A stretch of 25,836 bases of DNA. Source: Claveliimonas acetigenes (GTDB lineage: Bacteria > Bacillota > Clostridia > Lachnospirales > Lachnospiraceae). The stretch is from the NCBI RefSeq assembly GCF_025567385.1, contig NZ_JAOQJU010000036.1, forward strand, positions 1 to 25,836, in the 5' to 3' direction. The notes under the pieces are model-generated. The model saw only the letters and a list, made by a program, of their open reading frames with translations. It made no database searches and had not been told where the DNA came from. Below are positions 1 to 7,966 of this stretch, piece by piece; position 1 is the first letter of the stretch, and every line of letters starts with the position of its first letter. A program made the position numbers and the translations under genes.

Positions 1-253
1 CACGGTTCCTACGTCCGTTTACGCTCCTCGATGACTTTGCGAACTCTTTTTAGAGTGAGCTTAGTATCGCAGGAGCTTCCTTTAAGTTTCATCTCGTTCA
101 GGAAAACTACTAGCTTTCCTATCCCGTTATTACTGTTTTTAGGTTGCATCCTCATAGATGCTTGTTCTCTGAATTTTCTCTTTTTAGAATTTTCAGGGTC
201 GTTGTCTATTGTTCAGTTATCAAGGTTCTGCTTTGTTGTCGTCCTCGCGACAG
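1..253 (-). other. rRNA operon leader (5' external spacer), transcribed leftward
   Basis: This is the transcribed leader downstream of two tandem promoters, running out of the window before any mature 16S sequence appears. On the minus strand, positions 231-211 read GCAGAACCTTGATAACTGAAC. This resembles the boxA-like antitermination block found before rRNA genes in Firmicutes. A small hairpin (GCATC/GATGC, 146-161) follows. No convincing protein is encoded. That the transcript is an rRNA operon is inferred from the promoter arrangement and the boxA-like block, because the rRNA gene itself lies outside the window. Confidence 0.65.
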
Positions 254-260
254 CTTATTT

Positions 261-289
261 AGATTATCACATCTTTCATCGCTTGTCAA
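261..289 (-). promoter_or_regulatory. rrn promoter P2 (downstream)
   Basis: On the minus strand the -35 is TTGACA (289-284), the spacer is 17 bp and the -10 is TAATCT (266-261), with a TG one base before the -10. It lies about 104 bp downstream of P1 and shares the same downstream box, TAAGCTGTCGCG. An A/T run directly upstream of the -35 may serve as an UP-like element. Confidence 0.8.
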
Positions 290-364
290 CAACTTTTTTT
301 ATTTTTTTTTGCCGTCGTCTGTCATTTTCTGTCTGAACCTGTTGTCTCACGCGACAGCTTATTT

Positions 365-393
365 AGACTATCACACGCAAACCGAATTGTCAA
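365..393 (-). promoter_or_regulatory. rrn promoter P1 (upstream)
   Basis: On the minus strand the -35 is TTGACA (393-388), the spacer is 17 bp and the -10 is TAGTCT (370-365), with TG one base before the -10. The initially transcribed sequence is repeated almost exactly after P2. The 26-bp blocks 350-375 and 246-271 differ at one base. Tandem strong promoters with a common start region are typical of rRNA operons. Confidence 0.8.
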
Positions 394-462
394 GTACCTT
401 TTTTAAATATCTGTTCTTCTGTATCCGTTCGGCCATACGACAAATTGACAGCAAGCTCCATT

Positions 463-1821
463 TTATATCAATCTTGTTACATCAATGATATTTTTTACTC
501 CAATTACTTTTATCCCCTGAACTTTCTTTACCATATCTACAGACACTTCTGGCATAACACACACTTCAAAACCCAATTTTTTCGCTTCTGCCACACGCTG
601 TTCCGGCATACTAACTGCCCGCACTTCACCACTAAGTCCCACTTCGCCAAAAACAATCATCCCTTCTGCTATCGGATGGTTTTTATAACTCGAAATGATT
701 GCCATTACAATTCCCAAATCAATCGCAGGTTCATTCATTTTAATCCCTCCCGCGATATTCACATATGCATCATAATTAGAAAGATGCAGTCCCAGCCGTT
801 TTTCAAGAACTGCCATCAGCAAATTAACCCTATTATAATCAGTTCCTGCCGCTGTCCGCCTGGGCATTCCAAAATTACTTTGGCATACAAGTGCTTGTAT
901 TTCCATCAAAATAGGGCGCGTTCCCTCCATAGAACATGCCACCACTGAACCAGATGCATTCTGCGGCCGGCCGTTCAGCATATATTCAGAAGGATTTGAA
1001 ACTTCCACAAGCCCTGTCTGCCGCATTTCAAAAACTCCGATCTCATTCGTAGAACCAAATCTATTTTTCACGCCTCGCAGTATCCTGTAAGACGCATATC
1101 TGTCACCCTCAAAATATAATACGGTATCTACCATATGTTCCAGCACTCTCGGCCCCGCTACCGTACCTTCTTTTGTCACATGCCCTACAATAAAGATAGA
1201 AATTGTCATTCCCTTTGCAAGCTGCATCAAAGTATTCGTAGCTTCCCGCACCTGAGACACGCTTCCCGGAGCAGATGCCACTTCCTCACTGTACATTGTC
1301 TGAATGGAATCAATAATGGCGATTTCGGGCTTTTGTTTTTCAATAACCAAACGGATCGTTTCTAGATTTGTCTCACACAGCAGCAAAAGCTGTTCGGTAA
1401 ATTCACCCATTCGGTTTGCCCTAAGTTTTATCTGCTTCAACGATTCTTCCCCTGAAATATATAAAACCTTTCTTCCCTGGGCAGCCAGCTGCTGACACAC
1501 TTGCAGAAGCAATGTAGATTTCCCAATCCCGGGGTCGCCGCCTACCAAAATTAATGATCCCGGCACAATTCCTCCCCCCAGCACGCGATCCAACTCTGCG
1601 ATGTTCGTCTGCATTCTTTCATCTTGATCTGTTGTGACATTATTAAGAGTTGTTACCTCTGCCTCTCTCACCGCACTCTTCGATGAACCTCCTTTGAGCG
1701 GCGTTACTTTTTCTTCTACAAATGTATTCCACTCCTTGCACATCGGACACTGCCCCAGCCATTTCGTCTCTTCATGCCCGCAATTCTGACAGAAATATAT
1801 ACTTTTTTTTGCCTTCGCCAT
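463..1821 (-). CDS. radA: DNA repair protein RadA (Sms)
   Basis: RadA is a RecA-related ATPase that helps process recombination intermediates and extend strand exchange during DNA repair. The 452-residue protein has the expected order of parts. A four-cysteine zinc finger comes first (C11, C14, C25, C28). A RecA-like core follows, with a Walker A motif GGDPGIGKST near residue 95 and the RadA-specific KNRFG motif. The C-terminus is a Lon-protease-like domain. The length is normal for the family. The ATG follows TAGGAG at a normal distance. It lies downstream of clpC and a small conserved gene on the same strand, and clpC-radA proximity is common in Firmicutes. A terminator sits just upstream, so radA is read either through it or from a weak local promoter. 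Confidence 0.97.
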   Translation of the reverse strand: MAKAKKSIYFCQNCGHEETKWLGQCPMCKEWNTFVEEKVTPLKGGSSKSAVREAEVTTLNNVTTDQDERMQTNIAELDRVLGGGIVPGSLILVGGDPGIGKSTLLLQVCQQLAAQGRKVLYISGEESLKQIKLRANRMGEFTEQLLLLCETNLETIRLVIEKQKPEIAIIDSIQTMYSEEVASAPGSVSQVREATNTLMQLAKGMTISIFIVGHVTKEGTVAGPRVLEHMVDTVLYFEGDRYASYRILRGVKNRFGSTNEIGVFEMRQTGLVEVSNPSEYMLNGRPQNASGSVVACSMEGTRPILMEIQALVCQSNFGMPRRTAAGTDYNRVNLLMAVLEKRLGLHLSNYDAYVNIAGGIKMNEPAIDLGIVMAIISSYKNHPIAEGMIVFGEVGLSGEVRAVSMPEQRVAEAKKLGFEVCVMPEVSVDMVKKVQGIKVIGVKNIIDVTRLI

Positions 1822-1851
1822 AACCGTCTCCTACATTCATTCTTATCTAAC

Positions 1852-1878
1852 AAAAAGGGCTGCTTGCGCGCAGCCCTT
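1852..1878 (-). terminator. Intrinsic terminator after the 1910-2323 gene
   Basis: The arms are AAGGGCTGC (1855-1863) and GCAGCCCTT (1870-1878), a perfect 9-bp stem with a 6-base loop. The T-run on the minus strand corresponds to 1856-1852. It separates the small conserved gene from radA and may only partly terminate. Confidence 0.8.
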
Positions 1879-1909
1879 CAAATGCTTTCTACACTTTATA
1901 CCATTCCAT

Positions 1910-2323
1910 TTATTTTTTCACAATCTTAACCTCAACACACTGTTCCGGTTCAAACTCTGCACTGACGCTCAATTTACCGCTCATATTTGTTTTCATATCT
2001 CCTACATTTGCACCATTCATGTATACCGTATACTCTGTATCCGCCTCTAATTCCAACGTAAACTGTACGTCCTTCTCTGCCGATACTCTGAATGTTACTT
2101 CATCATCGGATGCTTTAAAGTTCTCAACTGCCGTACCCGGAACAGATTCGTAAACGAACATTCCATTTTTTTCTAATTTCGTAATCTCTGCAAATGTCTT
2201 AACCTTAAATAAGTCTCCCTGGAATTCAAATCCGTCTAATTTTGTCTTAGAATCCAATGTGTAATCGCCAAAGCTAAGCGTTCCATCTGATTCCGCTCTC
2301 AACAGTTCTTTTACTACCGCCAT
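1910..2323 (-). CDS. Conserved hypothetical protein (Lachnospiraceae type)
   Basis: The 137-residue protein starts MAVVKELLRAE. The start at 2323 is chosen because TAGGAGGAT lies at the right distance upstream. The longer reading frame to 2374 has no such support. The protein is soluble and acidic, with no signal peptide or membrane segment. The centre (residues about 45-70) reads KTFAEITKLEKNGMFVYES, and the C-terminal half alternates hydrophobic and charged residues as in a beta-sandwich. I recall close relatives in Lachnospiraceae that are sometimes labelled 'endosialidase', but nothing here supports that activity. It lies between clpC and radA on the same strand and ends at a good terminator. 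Function unknown. Confidence 0.8.
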   Translation of the reverse strand: MAVVKELLRAESDGTLSFGDYTLDSKTKLDGFEFQGDLFKVKTFAEITKLEKNGMFVYESVPGTAVENFKASDDEVTFRVSAEKDVQFTLELEADTEYTVYMNGANVGDMKTNMSGKLSVSAEFEPEQCVEVKIVKK

Positions 2324-2352
2324 GTTATTTATCCTCCTAGTATTTCCTGCAA

Positions 2353-2510
2353 CTCTGCCGCTTACTCCTCGCACTTCGTTTCCACGCCGTGCTATCTCGC
2401 AAGCTTCGCTTGCTCGCTCGCGGGCTTCGCCCTCTGCCGCTTACTCCTCGCGCTTCGTTTCCACGCCGTGCTATCTCGCAAGCTTCGCTTGCTCGCTCGC
2501 GGGCTTCGCC
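2353..2510 (-). repeat. Two tandem copies of a 79-bp repeat
   Basis: Copies run 2353-2431 and 2432-2510 and differ at one base (A2373 against G2452). Each unit contains a small hairpin (GCAAGC TTC GCTTGC) and several GCTTCGCC/CTCGC words, and is GC-richer than its surroundings. They lie in the probable 5' leader of the 1910-2323 gene. Strand is given for the likely transcript and is uncertain. Confidence 0.9.
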
Positions 2511-2595
2511 CTATAAATCCTCCCGCTGCCAAACCGGTCTGCAAGCAGCCCGCTTGTCATCGCAAGGATTTGCACGGCTCATTGCCTTCGCGTAC

Positions 2596-2624
2596 ATTAT
2601 AGCATTTACTGTTTGTCTTTTGTA
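2596..2624 (-). promoter_or_regulatory. Possible promoter for the 1910-2323 gene
   Basis: A perfect -10 TATAAT (minus strand, 2601-2596) follows a weak -35, TACAAA (2624-2619), at 17-bp spacing, partly inside the end of clpC. A transcript from here would carry the 79-bp repeats in its leader of about 270 bases. The weak -35 makes this tentative. Confidence 0.4.
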
Positions 2625-5050
2625 GTCTTGACTTCAAATTTAATTTCTTTTTTAGATATGCCTGCGATTACTTCGCTTCCTCTGGTAATATTGCCATCAA
2701 GAATCGCTTCTGCAAGTTTATCTTCCAACTGATTTTGCACGGCACGTCTCAGTGGTCTTGCCCCATATTTCTGATCGGTTCCGGTTTCCACGATATGTTT
2801 TTTCACAGAATCCCGGATAACCAGTTTGATACCAAGCTGCTCATCTGCACGCTTTATCACTTCTTTACACATCATCCCCACAATTTTCTTCATGTGGTTT
2901 TTATCCAGTGCATGGAACACCATGATTTCGTCAATACGATTCAAAAATTCCGGACGAAAAATCAGTTTAATCTCATTCATCACATTTTCTTTCATCCGTT
3001 TATAATCAGCTGCGGTGTCTTCCTTCGCCGCAAACCCCAGCCGTTTTGGCTCAATAATCGCCTGCGCCCCGGCATTGGAAGTCATAATAATAACTGTATT
3101 CCTGAAATCAACCTTCCGCCCCTGTGAATCGGTAATATGTCCGTCATCCAACACCTGCAGTAAAATATTGAACACATCTGGATGTGCTTTTTCTATCTCA
3201 TCAAACAAAACCACGGAATAAGGATGGCGTCTTACCTGCTCGCTGAGCTGGCCGCCATCATCGTGCCCTACATATCCCGGCGGAGATCCAATCATTTTAG
3301 ATACACTATGCTTTTCCATATATTCAGACATATCCACCCTAATAACAGAGTCTTCATTGCCAAACAACGCCTCCGCAAGTGCTTTGGACAGTTCTGTCTT
3401 CCCCACTCCAGTTGGTCCCAGGAACAAAAAGGAGCCAATCGGGCGTCCCGGGTCTTTCAGTCCTACCCGTCCTCTTCGCACCGCTTTCGCCACTGCTGTA
3501 ACAGCCTCCTCCTGCCCTACTACGCGCTTATGAAGCGTCTTTTCTAAATTCTTGAGCCTTACGCTCTCAGACTCTGTCAGCTTCTGCACCGGAATCCTCG
3601 TCCACTCTGATACAACCTCCGCAATATCATTTTCCGTTACTACCGCCAGCTTGCCCTGGCTGCGCTTCTGGAATCTCGCACGCACTTGCTCCAGTTTCTT
3701 CTCCGCATCCTGCTGTTCTCTGTAGATACGAGATGCTTCATTCATATCGCCTCTTTTGATCGCGTCTTCTTTTTCCGCCATAAGGCTCTCAATCAGCTCT
3801 TCCATTTGATAAATACTCTCCGGTGCCTGAAAGCCTCTCATGCTTACTTTTGAACATGCTTCATCCAGGACGTCAATCGCCTTATCCGGAAGGAACCGAT
3901 CGTTCACATACCTTTCTGCCATCTGTACCGCCGCCGCCAAAGCCTCCGGACTGATTTCCACACGGTGATGTTCTTCATACTTTTTCTGTAGCCCTTTTAA
4001 AATAACCAGACATTGCTCTTCCGTAGGTTCCTCTACAGTAATCGGTTGAAACCTCCTTTCCAGCGCCGCGTCCTTTTCAATATATTTACGGTATTCTGCA
4101 ATCGTGGTCGCACCAATCAGCTGCAATTCTCCTCTGGCAAGGGACGGTTTCAGAATATTGGATGCATCCATAGCGCCCTCTGCGCCGCCTGCGCCGATAA
4201 TCGTGTGCACTTCGTCCAGAAACAAAATCACATTCCCCGCAGTCTTTACTTCCTGAATCAGACGCTTCATCCGTTCCTCAAATTCTCCCCGATACTTGGA
4301 CCCTGCGATCATACTCGCCAGATCAATCGTCATAATTTTCTTTTCCTTCATATTATCCGGAACCACTCCGGCTGCTATCTGCATAGCAAGCCCTTCAATG
4401 ACAGCAGTCTTCCCCACACCTGGTTCGCCCACCAAACAAGGATTGTTCTTCGTCCTTCTGCTCAACACCTGCATCAGCCGCCCAATCTCTTTCTCCCGCC
4501 CGATTACCGGATCAAGTTTCCCTTCCATTGCACGCAGCGTCAAATCCGTCCCATGTTGTTCCAGAACGCTGTTTTTACGTCTCCCGTCATCTGGCATATC
4601 ATCCATATACTCTTTGGGGTCAACGCCCACCGTCTGCAAAATATCCTGACAAACCTTCTGCAGGCTAATATTCAGTGTCAGAAGTATCCTGGCACCCACG
4701 CAGTCTACATCCCGCAGCATCGCAAGAAGCATATGCTCCGTCCCTACTTCCGGAGATTTTAAGCGCATCGCCTCCTCCTCGGCTCCCTCCAGGATATACT
4801 CCAGGCGCGGACTCATCTCCGGATTAACAGCCGTCGCCGCTCCCTGTGCCGGGGAAACAAGTTCATCAACAATTTTCAGTATATTCTCTTCCTTTACACC
4901 ATTCATCCCAAGAATCTGTCCGGCAACCCCGGCATAGACCTTTCTCAGCCCAAGCAAAAGATGCTCCGTACCTATATACGGATGTTTCAGCTCCTTCGCC
5001 ATCTTCTTCGCGCTCTGCAAAACTTCATTCGCCTGTTGTGTATAATTCAT
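2606..5050 (-). CDS. clpC: ATP-dependent chaperone/unfoldase ClpC
   Basis: ClpC is a HSP100 hexameric unfoldase that feeds damaged or regulatory proteins to the ClpP protease in the cytosol. The 814-residue protein has two N-terminal Clp repeats (residues about 1-145). The first AAA domain has Walker A GEPGVGKTA, followed by a UVR-like coiled middle domain (near EKEDAIKRGDMNEASRIYRE). The second AAA domain has Walker A GPTGVGKTE and the conserved GSPPGYVGHDDGG, and a ClpB D2-small domain closes the protein. The length is normal. The ATG follows AGGAGG. A GntR-type regulator ends 14 bp upstream, so the two are cotranscribed. The usual Firmicutes partners ctsR, mcsA and mcsB are absent here. 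Confidence 0.97.
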   Translation of the reverse strand: MNYTQQANEVLQSAKKMAKELKHPYIGTEHLLLGLRKVYAGVAGQILGMNGVKEENILKIVDELVSPAQGAATAVNPEMSPRLEYILEGAEEEAMRLKSPEVGTEHMLLAMLRDVDCVGARILLTLNISLQKVCQDILQTVGVDPKEYMDDMPDDGRRKNSVLEQHGTDLTLRAMEGKLDPVIGREKEIGRLMQVLSRRTKNNPCLVGEPGVGKTAVIEGLAMQIAAGVVPDNMKEKKIMTIDLASMIAGSKYRGEFEERMKRLIQEVKTAGNVILFLDEVHTIIGAGGAEGAMDASNILKPSLARGELQLIGATTIAEYRKYIEKDAALERRFQPITVEEPTEEQCLVILKGLQKKYEEHHRVEISPEALAAAVQMAERYVNDRFLPDKAIDVLDEACSKVSMRGFQAPESIYQMEELIESLMAEKEDAIKRGDMNEASRIYREQQDAEKKLEQVRARFQKRSQGKLAVVTENDIAEVVSEWTRIPVQKLTESESVRLKNLEKTLHKRVVGQEEAVTAVAKAVRRGRVGLKDPGRPIGSFLFLGPTGVGKTELSKALAEALFGNEDSVIRVDMSEYMEKHSVSKMIGSPPGYVGHDDGGQLSEQVRRHPYSVVLFDEIEKAHPDVFNILLQVLDDGHITDSQGRKVDFRNTVIIMTSNAGAQAIIEPKRLGFAAKEDTAADYKRMKENVMNEIKLIFRPEFLNRIDEIMVFHALDKNHMKKIVGMMCKEVIKRADEQLGIKLVIRDSVKKHIVETGTDQKYGARPLRRAVQNQLEDKLAEAILDGNITRGSEVIAGISKKEIKFEVKTTKDKQ

Positions 5051-5064
5051 TCCAAGTAATCCTC

Positions 5065-5433
5065 CTACGAATATTCTTCAAATATTTCGTCCACCAGCCC
5101 GTGAACCTCTTCTTTGGAAATATTCTTACAGCACCCCTGCGCAAGTACAATGCGCAGCTGCTCCTTCATCTCGGCAACCGCCTTCAACTTATCAATATCT
5201 ATGGCAATAACAGCTCCTTTTCTTCTGTCTAACTGTACAAATCCTTCCTGCCTAAGTACGGCATATGCCTTATTCACGGTGTGCATATTAATGCCCACCG
5301 TCTGGGCGAGCTGCCTTACGGATGGCAGCGTATCTCCCTCCCGTATCTCCGACGTGGCAATCCCCATAATAATCTGGTTGCGAAGCTGCATATAAATCGC
5401 TTCATCACTATTAAAATCAATCTCTATATACAT
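5065..5433 (-). CDS. GntR-family regulator, short YtrA type
   Basis: A 122-residue DNA-binding protein. The N-terminal winged helix (residues about 8-75) carries the GntR signature YMQLRNQII...LPSVRQLAQTVGINMHTVNKAY...LRQEGFV. Only a short helical tail follows instead of a ligand-binding domain, which is the layout of the YtrA subfamily. The start at 5433 is chosen for AAAAGGTGAT upstream; a longer frame to 5499 lacks family similarity. It is 14 bp upstream of clpC and probably controls its own operon. YtrA-type genes more often accompany ABC transporters, so pairing with clpC suggests this regulator may replace CtsR here. That role is an inference. Confidence 0.88.
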   Translation of the reverse strand: MYIEIDFNSDEAIYMQLRNQIIMGIATSEIREGDTLPSVRQLAQTVGINMHTVNKAYAVLRQEGFVQLDRRKGAVIAIDIDKLKAVAEMKEQLRIVLAQGCCKNISKEEVHGLVDEIFEEYS

Positions 5434-5542
5434 AGCATCACCTTTTCTGACGTTTTTAGCTGTTATACTTACAATAGCACAACACGCTCTATACCGCAAG
5501 CAAAACTATTCTTTTCCGCAAAAAGATTGTAACTATTCAGCC

Positions 5543-5574
5543 ATAAAAGAGAAGCGCACCCGAAAGTGCGCTTC
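5543..5574 (-). terminator. Intrinsic terminator after ald
   Basis: GAAGCGCAC (5551-5559) pairs perfectly with GTGCGCTTC (5566-5574) around a 6-base loop. On the minus strand it is followed by TCTTTTAT. It lies 22 bp past the ald stop codon. Confidence 0.85.
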
Positions 5575-5596
5575 CCATTCTGGAAGGGTCTGTATT

Positions 5597-6718
5597 TTAT
5601 TTACAAATTTCTCGGATATCCGTATATTCATAGCAGTCAAAACTGTCTGCTACATTCTTACAGGTAAGCTTTCCGTCGTAGGTATTGATTGCAGAATAAA
5701 TAACTTCATTCTCTGCACATGCCCTTTCAAGCCCTTTACCCGCAATCTGCAAGCCATAGTTTAACGTCGCATTCGTAAGAGCTATTGTAGAAGTCCTCGG
5801 AACCGCGCCGGGCATATTGCCCACGCAATAATGAACAATTCCATCTTCAATGAAAATCGGATCGTCATGATAAGTAACTCTCGTCGTCTCCCCACAACCG
5901 CCCTGGTCAACCGCAACGTCTACAAATACTGCGCCGGGCTTCATTTCCTTCAGGTATTTTTTCTTGAAAATCTTCGGTGCAGCCTTCCCTGGAATCAAAA
6001 CCGCTCCAACAACAAGATCTGCCTCCTTCACAGCTTTTTCAATATTAGCATCTGTAGACACCAACGTCTGAATACGTGCTCCAAAAATATCATCCAGATA
6101 AGCAAGTCTCGAAAGGCTTATGTCCATAATTGTCACATTTGCCCCCATACCTACTGCAATTTTACATGCATTCGTCCCCACGTTACCGCCGCCCAGAATT
6201 ACAACATTCGCCTTTGGCGTTCCCGGAACACCTGCCAGAAGGACTCCCTCTCCGCCAAATGTCTTCTCCAGATATTTTGCACCCTCCTGAATGCTAAGTC
6301 TTCCGGCAATCTGGCTCATAGGCGCAAGAAGCGGCAGCCCGCCATTTTTCGGATCAAATAATGTTTCATAAGCAACCCCTTTTACTTTGCCCCCTAATAA
6401 TGCATCCGTCTGCGGTTTGTCTGCGGCAAGATGGAGATAGGTATACAAAATTAATCCTTCATGGAATAGCGAATACTCCTCCGGCAACGGTTCTTTTACT
6501 TTTATCATCATCTCAACGGTATCCCATACTTCTTTCGCCGTCTCTATCATCCTGGCACCCGCTGCTTCATATTCGCTGTCTGTAAAGCCGGAACCTTCTC
6601 CGGCATTCTTTTCAATATACACCTCATGCCCTGCACTCACATAGCTTTTCACATTGTCCGGTGTCATTCCTACACGGAACTCTTTGTTTTTAATCTCCTT
6701 TACACATCCTACTTTCAC
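5597..6718 (-). CDS. ald: Alanine dehydrogenase
   Basis: Ald interconverts L-alanine and pyruvate plus ammonia with NAD(H), linking amino acid use to carbon metabolism. The protein is 373 residues, the usual size, if started at the GTG at 6718. That codon directly follows GGAGGAACAGCA, while the upstream ATG at 6745 has no ribosome binding site and the GGAGG lies inside that frame. The N-terminal substrate half contains the conserved lysine in KVKEPLPEE and the histidine in YLHLA. The NAD-binding half shows ILGGGNVGTNA followed by an aspartate at the end of the second strand (TIMDIS). It diverges from an RpiR-type regulator with tandem palindromes between them and ends at a clear terminator, so it is probably a single-gene transcript. 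Confidence 0.95.
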   Translation of the reverse strand: MKVGCVKEIKNKEFRVGMTPDNVKSYVSAGHEVYIEKNAGEGSGFTDSEYEAAGARMIETAKEVWDTVEMMIKVKEPLPEEYSLFHEGLILYTYLHLAADKPQTDALLGGKVKGVAYETLFDPKNGGLPLLAPMSQIAGRLSIQEGAKYLEKTFGGEGVLLAGVPGTPKANVVILGGGNVGTNACKIAVGMGANVTIMDISLSRLAYLDDIFGARIQTLVSTDANIEKAVKEADLVVGAVLIPGKAAPKIFKKKYLKEMKPGAVFVDVAVDQGGCGETTRVTYHDDPIFIEDGIVHYCVGNMPGAVPRTSTIALTNATLNYGLQIAGKGLERACAENEVIYSAINTYDGKLTCKNVADSFDCYEYTDIREICK

Positions 6719-6783
6719 TGCTGTTCCTCCTGCTTTTTCATACAATATGATTCAAAAGTTACGCTCCCTCAATGCTCACATTT

Positions 6784-6829
6784 TGAATAATATTTTTCAC
6801 ATTTTATATATAATGAAGAATATTATTCA
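6784..6829 (-). promoter_or_regulatory. Pair of 16-bp palindromic operators (ald/rpiR intergenic)
   Basis: TGAATAATATTTTTCA (6784-6799) and TGAAGAATATTATTCA (6814-6829) both fit TGAAnAATATTnTTCA. They sit 30 bp apart, about three helical turns. They lie just downstream of the proposed ald transcription start. TGAA-N8-TTCA dyads of this sort are plausible RpiR-family operators, so the adjacent regulator is the likely ligand. That assignment is inferred from position and symmetry. Confidence 0.65.
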
Positions 6830-6844
6830 TTTATCTTTAAAATC

Positions 6845-6873
6845 ATACTATCACATCTTTAGTTTTTGTTCAA
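6845..6873 (-). promoter_or_regulatory. Probable ald promoter
   Basis: On the minus strand the -35 is TTGAAC (873-868 of 6 kb), the spacer is 17 bp and the -10 is TAGTAT (6850-6845), with TG one base before the -10. The start would be near 6838, placing both palindromes in the initially transcribed region. Confidence 0.6.
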
Positions 6874-7011
6874 TAAAAGTTATTTTTTTAACAATTTTTT
6901 ATTTTTAAAAAATTCCTTTTAATTGTGTGTTCAATTTTTCTTGCATCTTTTTTCGTTTCGTGGTTAAATTCAATTATAAATAGTTTTATTTCCACGTTGG
7001 AGGATAAGGGA

Positions 7012-7869
7012 ATGAAAGAGTTAAGAGACACAATCAACAATGCACAATTAACAAAGACACAAAAAATGATTGCAAAATTCATTTTAGACAATACGGCGGA
7101 CGCCTGCTTCATGACATCTACGGAAATAGCTTCAAAATTGGAAGTAAGCGAATCTTCTGTTATACGTTTCAGCCGTTCACTGGGATATGACGGCTTCATG
7201 GATTTCCAGAAAAATTTAAGAAGGACTTATCAGGATCAGGTTCTCAGCATATCCAGTTCTATCACAATACCTTCTCACCGTATCGCTAAAAGAGCCAAGC
7301 TGGAAACAAATTCTGATTATATTCACCGGCATTTTAAAAACGCTGCCAAAAACCTGGAAAATATTCTAATCAATAATCAGATTTCTTCCTTTGAAGAGGC
7401 CGCTGATATTATCATATGCAGCCGCCACAAATACATTGCCGCCTCCAGAGGAAATTCTTCTCTCGGCGACTATTTTCTTCTGTATTTAAAACATATGGTC
7501 CCTAATGTAGAAGCCACCAACGCTTCCCCTATTAGCCCTATTGACCATATGTGCAATATATCTAAGGATGACTGCCTGGTAATCTTCAGCTTCCCACGCT
7601 ATTCTTCCGTGGATGAGATCAGTGCCCGGATGGCACAGGAAGCCGGAGCAAATATCATTGTCATCACAGATAAACCCAGTGCCCTGCTTGCCAAATATGC
7701 CACTGTACTACTGACGGCTCCTGTTGACAGCAACACCTTTTTCAATTCCATGGTTGCCCCCCAGTTCGCGACAGAAGCACTGTTGGAGACCATCAGTCAT
7801 AAAGCAAAGGGGATTGAAAAGAGACTGAAACGAATTGATAAGTACTTAGATGAGCTGGGAAACTACTAA
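7012..7869 (+). CDS. RpiR-family transcriptional regulator (HTH plus SIS domain)
   Basis: A 285-residue regulator. The N-terminal RpiR helix-turn-helix (residues about 1-75) contains FMTSTEIASKLEVSESSVIRF and SLGYDGFMDFQ. The C-terminal SIS domain (about 110-260), which in this family binds phosphosugars or related metabolites, contains the strand AASRGNSSLGDYF and FSFPRYSSVDEI. The ATG at 7012 follows GGAGGATAAGGGA; an upstream in-frame extension (to 6925) lacks support. It diverges from alanine dehydrogenase, with two matching palindromes between them, so it may sense a metabolite and control ald and itself. The ligand cannot be told from the sequence. Its 3' end runs into a shared terminator with purD. 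Confidence 0.92.
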   Translation: MKELRDTINNAQLTKTQKMIAKFILDNTADACFMTSTEIASKLEVSESSVIRFSRSLGYDGFMDFQKNLRRTYQDQVLSISSSITIPSHRIAKRAKLETNSDYIHRHFKNAAKNLENILINNQISSFEEAADIIICSRHKYIAASRGNSSLGDYFLLYLKHMVPNVEATNASPISPIDHMCNISKDDCLVIFSFPRYSSVDEISARMAQEAGANIIVITDKPSALLAKYATVLLTAPVDSNTFFNSMVAPQFATEALLETISHKAKGIEKRLKRIDKYLDELGNY

Positions 7870-7944
7870 AAAATGCGTCCTGCTGTTCATCTGTGAGATT
7901 CCGGCAAAGTAAAGCTGCCGCCACAAAACAGCAAGACGCATTTT
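7870..7944. terminator. Long bidirectional terminator between rpiR-type gene and purD
   Basis: AAAATGCGTC plus TGCTGTT (7870-7887) pairs with AACAGCA plus GACGCATTTT (7927-7944), giving 17 pairs with one opposed mismatch. The loop holds a second hairpin (CGGCA/TGCCG). Terminal A and T runs serve both strands. It separates convergent genes. Confidence 0.8.
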
Positions 7945-7966
7945 CTATTTGTATCTTTTACATAAA

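Noticed and set aside
31..488. Two plus-strand open frames rich in phenylalanine, serine and leucine
   Set aside because: They are antisense to the rRNA leader and tandem promoters and have no ribosome binding sites.
2353..2510. CRISPR array
   Set aside because: Only two directly abutting 79-bp units with no unique spacers and no cas genes.
4013..4762. 249-residue plus-strand open frame inside clpC
   Set aside because: A shadow of the ClpC reading frame on the opposite strand, with unusual His/Arg/Phe composition and no start signal.
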